A stretch of DNA of 64,000 nucleotides from Korobacter sp036501185 (GTDB taxonomy: Bacteria; Acidobacteriota; Terriglobia; Terriglobales; Acidobacteriaceae). The DNA lies in assembly GCA_036501185.1 (NCBI GenBank), contig DASYAU010000058.1:1-64000 (forward strand), given 5' to 3'. This document shows positions 50,984-61,200 of the stretch, piece after piece. The notes beneath the pieces are model-generated. The model was given only the letters and a program-made list of their open reading frames with translations. It was not told the origin of the DNA and made no database searches. The first letter of the stretch is position 1; each line of letters opens with the position of its first letter. Made by a program: the position numbers and the translations under genes.

Positions 50984-52840
50984 ATGCACATTCTTCGTTG
51001 TCTCCTCTGCTGCTCACTTCTGGCAGCGATAGCGGCCGCTCAGTCTGCGCAGCAATCGTCCTCGAGCGGTTCGCAATCCTCTTTGGGCGGCGGCAGCCAA
51101 TCGTCGCTTGGTGGCCAATCTCCCTCGAGCAGCGACCCTCTGCAAGCGCAGCAGAACCCGCTGAGCGCGGCGCCGCGAACCACCGACGCCACCACTTCCA
51201 CGCCGAAGAGCACCTTCGACGTCGGCATTAGTTCCTCCGGCGGCCAGGACCAGATGGTAGGCGAAGTACGCACGATGATCCGCAATACCGAGATTGGCGG
51301 CGACCAATCGCAGAGCTTCCTCACGCCCGGGATCAACGATCTAGCGGAATTCAATTTCTTCGAGGACAAGCGCTTTCTCGAGAACCACCGCCTCCAGATC
51401 CTTTCCATGTTCCGGGGCACCAACGACCAAAGCATCGACCCCGAGAACAACAGCGTTCAGAAAGCATTTGTCCGGATCTACGGACCCAAAGATGAGTACA
51501 TCTTCGGCGATGCTCTCGAGAATTTCTCCCGCATGTCGCTGCAGCAGAACATCAAGGGCGTTGCGATGGCGTGGAAGCTTAACAAGCAGTGGAAGCTCTC
51601 ACTCATCAATGGGGTTTACATCGACCGCTACGGCTCGCTCTACAAGGACCTCATCGCCCGGCCATACATGGCATGGGTTTCCGGCGCCCGACTGGAATAC
51701 AAGGTCAACAAGAACGCTGTCCTCGGCGCCAACTTCGTCAGCAGCGACGACCGAGTTTCGTCGTTGCCCTTTGAACCTCTTGGCTTTGCGCCGTGGCCCG
51801 CGAGCAACCGGGTTGCAACGGTCGACGGGAAATTCAATATCGGCGGGATTCGTCTTGATGCCGAGTACGCATACTCGTTCACGAACTTCGATATCCGCGA
51901 GGATTCCAACTGCGACCTGGCCTGCGATCCGCGCATGCCGGAACCGGGTCTCGGATACCAGGGCGATTGGGCGGGACGCATCGAAGGCATTTACCGTTAC
52001 CACCGCCTGACCTTGCGTGGCGCATATGCGCGCTATGAGCCCAACTTCGCGTCGCTGGAAGCGATGCAGATTCCCGATCTGCAGGATGAGGTCGCGCGTG
52101 CCACGTACGAGCTTACCGACCACATTAATCTCGATGGCACCGTCCGGCGCTCAAATGACGACCTGAAGAAACAGTTGCCCTTCTCGACAACATTGCTCGG
52201 TCCTGAAGCGAAGATCGAGTTCCACAATCTGCCGTTCTATTCGCGCGGGATCTTCGATCTTGGCTATCGCTACCGGGAGACGATTGCCAGCGATCGTTCG
52301 GTGAACCGTACGCTGGGCTCGCCGTATGTCGAATTCACGATGCCATACAAAGCTACGTACTTCAGCGTTGGCTATGAGCAGCGCGATGTCGAAGACTATG
52401 TCGTGTTCGGCGAAACGTCGCATACACACCGCATATACGCTGCGCTTCGCGGCATTTACGACTTCGACGGTTGGCATTTCAATCCGATCCTCCGGTTGGA
52501 GCTGGAGCGCGAGGCGCACCGCCCCGACTTCCCGCTCGATCCCACGCTGGCCTACGACTACAACCGCCTGAATACCATTGGGATCTTCGTCGAGGCGCCG
52601 AAGTGGTTCATCACCGAACTGGCGTATCGCAATTCCAACGCCACGATTTACGGGCCGAACGGCTTTGATCGACCCAGCTACAAGGCCGCGCTCACCTACA
52701 AGATCCACAACAACGAAAACATGCAGATGATCTTCTCGTTTGAGCGGAACAACAACTGGTTTGCCAATCTCCTGCCATATGACGAACGGCAGTACGGCGT
52801 GACCCTCGATTACAAGTGGGGCAAGAAAGCACAGCGTTGA
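50984..52840 (+). CDS. outer-membrane beta-barrel protein
   Basis: A 618-residue exported protein. A signal peptide (MHILRCLLCCSLLAAIAAAQ) is followed by a Ser/Gly/Gln-rich low-complexity stretch (about 20-75). From about residue 100 to the end the protein shows the alternating aromatic-polar pattern of amphipathic beta strands: KAFVRIYGPKDEYIFGDA, VYIDRYGSLY, GARLEYKVNKNAVLGANFV, GKFNIGGIRLDAEYAYSF, GIYRYHRLTLRGAYARYE, YFSVGYEQRD, ending in YGVTLDYKWGKKAQR. I cannot name a porin family. It is the first gene of the OMP-CHASE2-FecR cluster; its stop overlaps the cyclase start (TTGA). Confidence 0.75.
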   Translation: MHILRCLLCCSLLAAIAAAQSAQQSSSSGSQSSLGGGSQSSLGGQSPSSSDPLQAQQNPLSAAPRTTDATTSTPKSTFDVGISSSGGQDQMVGEVRTMIRNTEIGGDQSQSFLTPGINDLAEFNFFEDKRFLENHRLQILSMFRGTNDQSIDPENNSVQKAFVRIYGPKDEYIFGDALENFSRMSLQQNIKGVAMAWKLNKQWKLSLINGVYIDRYGSLYKDLIARPYMAWVSGARLEYKVNKNAVLGANFVSSDDRVSSLPFEPLGFAPWPASNRVATVDGKFNIGGIRLDAEYAYSFTNFDIREDSNCDLACDPRMPEPGLGYQGDWAGRIEGIYRYHRLTLRGAYARYEPNFASLEAMQIPDLQDEVARATYELTDHINLDGTVRRSNDDLKKQLPFSTTLLGPEAKIEFHNLPFYSRGIFDLGYRYRETIASDRSVNRTLGSPYVEFTMPYKATYFSVGYEQRDVEDYVVFGETSHTHRIYAALRGIYDFDGWHFNPILRLELEREAHRPDFPLDPTLAYDYNRLNTIGIFVEAPKWFITELAYRNSNATIYGPNGFDRPSYKAALTYKIHNNENMQMIFSFERNNNWFANLLPYDERQYGVTLDYKWGKKAQR

Positions 52841-55215
52841 AGCACTTCGTCAAATTCGCAAAAGCCATCGGCGTCCAGGCGATGAAGGTGATCGCGCTGA
52901 TTCCTGCGTGGGAGGTCGATGCGGCAATTGCCGTGGCGGTGACGGCGATTGCGCTGGCGGTGTACGCGTTCGCAATAGGGGATCATCACAACGCCGCACT
53001 TGATGGCGTGCGCAGTGTAGAGCAGCGCTCGCTGGATGCCCGTTTCCAGATGCGCGGCTCGCGCGTGCCCGATCCGCGGATCGTGATAGTTGGCGCAGAT
53101 GAAAAAACATTGCAGGAATACGGGTATCCAATCCCGCGTGCCGTCTATCCGAAGTTGATTGACAGGTTAAGCGCTTCTGGAGCGAAGGTGATCGCGTTCG
53201 ACTTCGCGTTCCCAACTCCCGAAACGAACTCCGCCGTGCGATCTTTGTCGAAGCTGCAGCACGACTTTACTGGCAAAGTGCCGGATTCGGTCCTCCAGGA
53301 AATCCAGGACGAGCAGACGGCGAGCAACAACGACGCTCGTTTCGCGGCATCGCTGCAGAAGGCGGACAACGTAATTCTCGGCCACCTCTTTCTCGAGGCT
53401 GATCGCGCCTCCGCCATCGACGAGCAAGCGGCGAAAGAATATCTCGACGTCCTTAACTGGCACCCATTTCCGCAAGTGCTGAAGAAACACTCCGGCAAAG
53501 ACTTTGATTTGATGAAGGCCTACGCCGCCGCCGACGGGGCCTCTGCGGAGCGAGTGGAGCCCAATTACAAGTTACTGGCTGATGCCGCAAAATCCTTCGG
53601 TCACTTGAACGCGTTGCCAGATGGCGACGGCACATTGCGACGCGCTTATACCCTCTATCGTTTCTCAGATAACCAGTTCTATCCGTCGCTGGAAATCGAA
53701 GCCGTGCGCCTCTTCGATGACGTCCGGGACGACCAGTGCCTCGCCTATGTCGCGCAGAACGGTCTCGAATCGATCGAGCTTGGAAAGCATTCATTCCGCA
53801 CAGCGAACGATGGAACTGTGCTGATCAACTATGCCGGCCCTTATCGCACCTTCCCGCACTATTCATTCTCCGATGTGGCCGAAGGCCGCGTTTCGTCCGC
53901 GAGCTTCAAAGGGAAGCTCGTATTCATCGGGCCTACCGCGATCGCGATGGGCGATATGCGCAACACGCCTTATCCCCAAAGCACCGGAACTTACATGGGA
54001 GTCGAGATCCATGCGAACGTTGCCGACAACATTCTGAACAGCAATATCCGTGGCCGCGGATTCCTCTCCCGTGGTTTCCGCGAGGAGATGATCGATATCT
54101 GCATCATCATTCTCTTCGGCCTCGGTGGCGGAATGCTCTTCGCGAAGACACCGCCTTTTCGCGCCGCGATTGGCGTTCTGGCAATGCTTGCTGCTTTCGG
54201 TGCGGCCGCATTTCTCGCGTTCAGCTTGTTTGGAATGTGGCTCTACGTGGTGATCCCGGCGATGACCGTGGTGGTGGACTATGCCGCCATCTCCAGTTAC
54301 CGCATGATCTTTGAAGAGCGCGAGAAGCGGAAGGTGCGCAAGACCTTCGAACGTTACGTCGCGCCTGGCGTCATCCGTCTTATCGAAGAGAACCCTGAGA
54401 AGTATTTCCGAACCGGCGGAGAAATGCGCGAACTCACCGTGATGTTCTCGGACATTCGTGACTTCACGAGCATCTCCGAGGGCCTCACGCCGGACGAACT
54501 GGTGCACCTGCTCAATCGCTATCTCGGTGACATGACCGGCATCGTCTTCCGCACCTGGGGCACGCTCGACAAGTACATTGGCGACGCAATCATGGCTTTC
54601 TGGGGATCGCCTATCCCGCAGGCAGACCACGCCTATCGCGCCTGCGAGTGTGCGCTGCGCATGTCCGAACACTTGACCGAACTCAACGAGCGGCTGAAAG
54701 CGGAAGGAAAGAAGACGTTGAAGATCGGCATCGGCCTCAATAGCGGGCCGGTGAACGTCGGCAACATGGGTTCCGACTACCGTTTCGCCTGGACCGTGAT
54801 GGGCGACAACGTGAACCTTGCCTCGCGGCTAGAAGGCCAGACGAAGTCTTACAAGATTCAGCGGCTTATCAGCGAGTTCACCTATGAAGAGGTGAAAGAG
54901 CAGATGACCTGCCGCCAACTCGACGTGATCCGCGTGCAGGGAAAGCAGAAACCGGTTGCCATCTACGAACTGCTCGATTTCGCGCGCAACAAAGATCAGT
55001 ACGAAGATCTGCTCGCCCGCTTTAACGCGGCTCGCGACGCCTATGTGCGCCAGGCCTGGGGCGAGGCCGTGAGTTTGTTCGAAGGTTTGCTGGAACGCTA
55101 TCCCGACGATGGTCCGTCCATCGTGCTGCTCGACCGTTGCCGGGAGTTTCGTGTGTCGCCGCCGTCCCTCGATTGGGACGGTGTCTACACGACGAAGAAG
55201 GAAGCTGTGCACTAG
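52837..55215 (+). CDS. CHASE2-domain class III adenylate cyclase
   Basis: A membrane receptor predicted to make cAMP. The 792-residue protein has an N-terminal membrane helix (about 18-45), a CHASE2 extracytoplasmic sensor (about 50-410; DPRIVIVGADEKTLQEYG, GAKVIAFDFAF, RAYTLYRF), three membrane helices (about 415-490), and a cyclase domain. Catalytic residues are visible: Asp539 in FSDIRDFTS, Asp583 in LDKYIGDAIMAFWG, and Asn/Arg in GDNVNLASRLEG. Lys579 and Thr653 at the purine-specifying sites fit class IIIb adenylate cyclases. A short TPR-like tail (AWGEAVSLFEGLLERYPDD) follows. TTG 52837 overlaps the upstream stop; GTG 52816 is the alternative. Confidence 0.92.
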   Translation: MKHFVKFAKAIGVQAMKVIALIPAWEVDAAIAVAVTAIALAVYAFAIGDHHNAALDGVRSVEQRSLDARFQMRGSRVPDPRIVIVGADEKTLQEYGYPIPRAVYPKLIDRLSASGAKVIAFDFAFPTPETNSAVRSLSKLQHDFTGKVPDSVLQEIQDEQTASNNDARFAASLQKADNVILGHLFLEADRASAIDEQAAKEYLDVLNWHPFPQVLKKHSGKDFDLMKAYAAADGASAERVEPNYKLLADAAKSFGHLNALPDGDGTLRRAYTLYRFSDNQFYPSLEIEAVRLFDDVRDDQCLAYVAQNGLESIELGKHSFRTANDGTVLINYAGPYRTFPHYSFSDVAEGRVSSASFKGKLVFIGPTAIAMGDMRNTPYPQSTGTYMGVEIHANVADNILNSNIRGRGFLSRGFREEMIDICIIILFGLGGGMLFAKTPPFRAAIGVLAMLAAFGAAAFLAFSLFGMWLYVVIPAMTVVVDYAAISSYRMIFEEREKRKVRKTFERYVAPGVIRLIEENPEKYFRTGGEMRELTVMFSDIRDFTSISEGLTPDELVHLLNRYLGDMTGIVFRTWGTLDKYIGDAIMAFWGSPIPQADHAYRACECALRMSEHLTELNERLKAEGKKTLKIGIGLNSGPVNVGNMGSDYRFAWTVMGDNVNLASRLEGQTKSYKIQRLISEFTYEEVKEQMTCRQLDVIRVQGKQKPVAIYELLDFARNKDQYEDLLARFNAARDAYVRQAWGEAVSLFEGLLERYPDDGPSIVLLDRCREFRVSPPSLDWDGVYTTKKEAVH

Positions 55216-55271
55216 GTATCACTGGGTATTTGCATTACGGGTTGCTGAAGTTAAGACAGAGGGTGGTTTCA

Positions 55272-58200
55272 ATGAACCGTTGGCTGCGTGTTATTTGTTC
55301 TGCAATAGCCGTAACCGGGATATGTGCTCCTGCTTTCGCCGGAGATGCGCCCGTGCCTTCCACGCCGAAGGCCGGCAGCGTCACCGCGATCTTGCCCACT
55401 GCGCACCTCAGCCGCGTTGTGAACAAGAACAATGTCACCAAAGACGCCGCTAAAGGCGACGACGTGTACTGGCAGGACGTCATCCGCACGGAAAAGGGCG
55501 GTCGTGCTCGCATCACCCTCAGCGACCAGTCCATCCTCTCCGTCGGTTCGCAGGCCGAACTGCACATCATCAAGCACGATGCCAAGAGCCAGCAGACGCA
55601 ACTCGAACTCACCTACGGCAAGATCCGCGCAGAAGTCACGACCGTCACCAAGGATGGCGGCGGATTTGAAGTGAAAACGCCAACCGCAGTTGCGGGCGTG
55701 ATCGGAACTGTGTTCGGCACTGAATCGTCGCCAATCGAATCAAAATTCCTCTGTATGGCGGGCCTGGTAAACATCCGCAGCGCCGACCCAAATGTTCCGG
55801 GCATGACGAGTTGCGAAGCCGGCAAAGTGGTCATCATGGGCGCGGGCAAAGCGCCCGTGAAGCGCAACGCTACGCCCGAGGAGTACCAGAAGTGGTTTGC
55901 GGATACGGAGCCTTCCGCCATCACCGGTATGTGGCCGTGGTCTGCATTGGCGGGCACGAACTTCTCAGCGAAAGCGACCGGCTCTCATCTCGATGGGATC
56001 ACCTCCGTCGTTCCTTCCAATCCGGCGATTACCGCTTCGTTGCTGCCACCGAGCGGCTCGGGTGCAACCACCGCAGTGAATCTGCACATCACGGTCGCGC
56101 CATCAGCGAGTCCAGGCGCTTATGTGCTCAGCTTCAAGAAGGCCGATGGCTCGCAGAGTTCGGCTATCTTCATGGTCCTCGGTCCGCCCGGCTCGATGGA
56201 TGACATAGATAGTCTTCTGACTTCGTATCTCGAATCGCTCGACGAGCAGCAGCATGCTGCCCTCGCGGCGTTGCAAGCCGTGCAACTGGAGGTGCAGCAA
56301 GCCGCGGATATTGCGACAGGACAGCTCGCCGGCGCAAACGCCGCAGCGAAGCCGCCGCTGGATTTGACGAAGACCGGCGCGGAAATCCAAAACCAGGCAG
56401 GGCAGATCCAATCGAACCTCACAGATACTGAGAATCAGGCCAATTCAGCCGGTGAAAACGCGAAGAAAGATTTTACGAATCGCTTCAACTCCGCGGTCGT
56501 AGCCCTGAAGGGGCGAAGTTCCAGCGGCAAACCCGACGACGAGTTCCGGTCGGCGATCGCTTCCGCGTTTGAAGATGTACAAAGCACTCTCGCGAAAACG
56601 GTCGGCGGACTGCTGGACGCTCTTCAACAGGAAGCGGCGACGCTTGAGGCAGCCATCACTGCGCTCGAGTCCGCGGAGATGCTGGCCATCAACAATGCGA
56701 CTCCGGGCGGATCCATCGGCGGTCAGGCCGTGGAGCAAGGATTCGTCGCCAACTTCAATGCCGGAACGCTTGGCTCCGGAGGGCCGTTGAGTTGGACGGT
56801 TTGCGATGCGGGCTACAAGCCCAGCAGTCCGGGAGCCCCGATTCCTGCGAGCACGCCGGGTTGCGCTGCGCTGCCGGGATACGTGGGTGGTTCCAGCGCG
56901 TTCGCCGTGAACAGTTGCGACCTCAAGCCGGCTATTTATGCTGTGCGTCTCACCAGCGGCAGCACCGCGTGGGAAACCAATCTACGGGTCATTGCTCCGG
57001 CGTATGACGACCCCATCAGCCGTTTGCAGGGCCTCGCGCTCGCATATAGCGCTCGCACGCCCGACATGTTCATGGAGTACTTCGACCCGGTGAATTTCCC
57101 GGGCTACTCGCAACTCCAGGAGAACATCCGCCGCACCATGGAGACTTTGAGCTCCATGAGCATCCACATTGTGGTGGATGACGTGAGCATCAATTGCAAC
57201 GAAGCGACGGTGCGCGCCGAATGGCAGGAAAACTACAGCTTCCTGCAGGCGCCGGACCACGTGCAGCACCTCACGCCGCAGCAGATGACGGTGAAGTTCC
57301 TGCGCACACCCGGCAAGGGCTGGTACATCACCGAACTCGCCGGCGACAACGGCACCGTGCAGGGCCTGCCTCCTGGCCCGGTACTTACTGACACGCCAGC
57401 GGCGCAACTTTCAGTGCTGAACGTAAATGTCGTGACCATCGTGGGAACACCGCACCGACGCGCGGCTTCCACGTCGGGCGCAACTTTGCCGATCGTTCCC
57501 CTCGGCCCGGTGAAGTTCTCGGCGACGGTCAGCAACACCGGCTCGGCCGACGTGACGCTACCACTTGCCGTGCAATTCTTCCTGCTAGATGGAAGCGGCA
57601 AAACGCTGGAACAAGTAGACACGGTGCTCGCGCCGCCAATCCTTGCGCGCAAGACGGGAACAGTGGAAGGCACGCTCACGATCCCGCTCAGCACCCCGGG
57701 TGGAAGCACGCTCGAAGTCGGCGTGCGCGTGAACCCTGGTTGCGTGGTGCCGACACAACTGTGCGACGCGAGCAATTTGACGACGGTGAAAGTACAGGTG
57801 GGTGCCGTCGACCTCAAGGTTGCGTCCATTACGGCCGCGTCGCCGCTTATCGGGACGCTGACCGGGACGGTGAATGTCACCATCAATAACGTTGGCGAGC
57901 AGGCTTCGGCCGCGACCACGGGCAACCTGCTTCTCACCAGCCCGCTCTTCAGCGGAACGCTGAAGGCGGACATTCCGGCCATTGCCGCCGGTGGCTCGGC
58001 CGTGATCGCCATTCCTCTGGCAGCGCTTCCTAACATTTCCGGTTCGCAGTCCTTCACCGCGACCATCAATCCGCCTCCCACCGGCGACGTCGACACTGGT
58101 GACAAGACGCTTACCAGCAGCCTGAGCGTAGCGACCGCAGTCGATATCCAGGTCGCTTCTGTCACTCCAACGGCTCCGCTTGTCGGGACCACGACGGCAG

Positions 58201-61200
58201 TTTTCAACGTGCAGCTTAAGAACCTCGGGGGAGTTACGTCGACCGCAACTGCCGCCGATCTCACACTGAGCGATACGACGGGTACGCCTGTCGTGCTCGG
58301 GACCGCCGCTATTCCCGCGATCGCCCCCGGCGCCACGGTGACTGTGCCCGTTCCCGGAAGCCTGCCGAACATCAGCGGCACGAACAGCTTCCTGGCAAGC
58401 ATTGCCAGCGCTGTGAAATACGACACCGACAGCGGCAATGACTCACTGGCGGTCTCATTGCCTGTGAGCGCAGGTATCGATATCCGCGTGACGTCGCTCA
58501 CGCATCCCGCGCCCCTAATCGAAGCCCAGCCAGGGACGGTGGATGTCGCGCTTACCAACCTGGGTGGCACCACGTCTTCGGCCACGACTGGCAACCTCAT
58601 GGTTACTGGTCCCTCCGGTCCGGCAATCGGAACCGCGAATATTCCCGCGCTGAGTCCGGGCGCAACCGCCACCGTCCTCGTCGCGGTGAATGTGCCGACG
58701 CTGACAGGTTCCCAAAACTTCACCGCGACCATCTCGCCCGCGGTGCCGAAAGATCTGGATGCGGCCAACGATACCCTGACGCAGTCGTTCACCATATCGA
58801 CCGCTGTCGATATCCAAGTCATTTCGATCGGCGGAACGGGGCTGGTCGAAGGTCAACCAGCAACGCTGAGCGTCACGTTAAAGAACCTCGGCCTTGTTGC
58901 CTCCACTGCAACCACGAATAACCTGCAGCTCAGCGGACCCGGCGGAGCACTCGCCACCGCAAGCATCCCCTCGATTGCCGCGGGTGCAACTTCGACGATC
59001 TCCATGCCCCTCACTCTGCCGGTCGCGGAACGTTCCACCAATTTCACGGCGGCAATCACCACGCCAGTACCGCTCGACGTCAACGCAGCCAACGATACCT
59101 TGACCCAAAGCTTGACCTTGGCAGCCGCAGTTGCGCTCCAGCCGGTGTCGCTGACCAGCACGGGTGCGTTCGTCGAGAATCAGGCGGGAACGTTTAACGT
59201 CACCATCCAGAACAGTGGCGCAGTCACCTCGATTGCAACCACGAACAACCTCATCCTGACCGGCCCAGCCGGTTTCTCGGCGACCGCCAGTATTCCAGCC
59301 ATTGGACCGGGCGCTACCGCAGTAATTCCGATCACCGCCACATTGCCCGCAGTCTCGGGAGCCAACACCTTCACTGCGACGATCAATCCGAAGGCACCGC
59401 TCGATCTGACTGCCGGCGCGGAAACGATCAGCACTTCGTTTACGATCGTTTCGTCTTACGTCGACCTGAAAATGGCTGCATTCAGTCTGCGGCAAACGAG
59501 CGGCCTGACTTCAGGCAACACGTATGGATTCTCGGTCACGATTCAGAACAACGGCAACCTCGCGTCGGCAGCCACGGACACGCTGGGTTGTTCGATCACG
59601 GGCGCAGGCTTCACCGGCGCGGTGAGTTTGCCTCTGACGACCGGAACCGTTGGCGCGATTGCGCCGGCTGGATCCACAACGTTCGCCGATACCTTCACGC
59701 TTTCGAAAAACCTCGCCGGAGCCGACACCATCACCTGTACCGCCGGCGGTGATCCTAACGAATCCAGTGGCACGCTGACGGACAACGCGCTGACCGCGAG
59801 CGCCGGCGTCAGCTACAACCTCAACCTGCACTTCTCCAGCGCGATCATCGCTCCGCCGGCTGCACTCCAGATGGGATCGGCGGCGAGCGTCACGGTGAAT
59901 GTGGTCAATGACGGCCCGGATGACGCTCCGGCCAATTACACACTACAGCCGACGATGAATGGCGCCTCTGCTGGTGCTGCGACCGCAGGTGTTGCGATCA
60001 AAGCCGGTGCGAACCAGAACGTCGCCGTGGCGTTCACGGTTCCGCAGATTGGCACTGCGCCGCAGGATGTGAGCAATATCGCAGGTTCCGTCAGCATCGT
60101 GGATGGTACGGGCCTCACGGAAACCACGCTCGCGGACAATGCGACGTCGAGTTCCACCTTCCGTCTACTTGACTTCGCGATCGCTGCGACGAGGGCACTG
60201 ACTGCTGTCCAAGGACGCACGCTGACGGGCACCGCATTCACGGTTACGCCATCCACCTACCTGGCGCTTTTCCCGGCGTTCTCGGTAGCCAACGGCGGCA
60301 CGATCCCGACAGGTCTGACGGTTGCGACCAACGGTGGCGTGAGTGGAACGGTTACGCAAGCCCCGGGCAATTACGGCTCGACCTACACTGGAACGAGCTT
60401 CGGAATTACTCATGCCGGCACGGGCTCGCTTACGGTGACCGTAAACTCCGAAATCACCTATACCGAAACCACCGTGCCTTCGGTGCTCCAGGGCGCAGCG
60501 GGTGTCGCTCTCTCTGGCACGATCAACGGTGGCATTCCAAACATCACGGTGACTTTGCCAGGATCGTTCCCGACTGGCGTCACCCTCACCGGCACCTCGC
60601 CCGTCACCGTAGCGGATGGTACTGCTGTCAGCTACACGATTTCCGCTGACTCTACCGCTGCGCCTGGCGCCGGGTTTGTCACTTTCACCGCCACCGATGC
60701 CGGAATCAGCAACGGCCTTGAAACCGTACCTGCCGGCAGCGTCGGGGTGAAGGCTTCATACTCCATCGGTGGTCAGCCGAACTTTGTCGTCGGCTCTACT
60801 GCATTCGTCAATCACGGTGCTGGTCCGTTCACCGGTGCATCCGCTCTGCAAGCAGGCGAAAGCGCGCAGATGCAAGTCGTGGTGAAGAACACCGGTGCCA
60901 CCGACCCGGCTTTAGGAGCGACGGTAACCGTCACCATGAGCTGCAACTCTTCTTGCAGCGTGGTTGGCACCGCGACCGGCCCCGCGCCAACGCGCGCCAC
61001 CCCGACCACCTTGACCTTCTCTGTCGGCAAAGTGATCGATACGCCCAACACCGGTTACAGCGGTACAGCGACGATCACTTCCAGCGTTTCGGAAATTTCC
61101 ACGACGGACAATTCTGCGACCGTGAACTGGGACGTCGTCGATTTCAATGTCGTAGAAAGCAGCGGTTGGCCGGCCACGCAGAATATGCAGCTCGGCAAGA

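Noticed and set aside
57233..58822. 529-residue minus-strand ORF inside the giant FecR gene
   Set aside because: Val/Ala/Ser/Pro-rich mirror of the Ig-like repeats. The plus frame is continuous over more than 8.7 kb with a signal peptide and ordered domains, so it is the coding strand.
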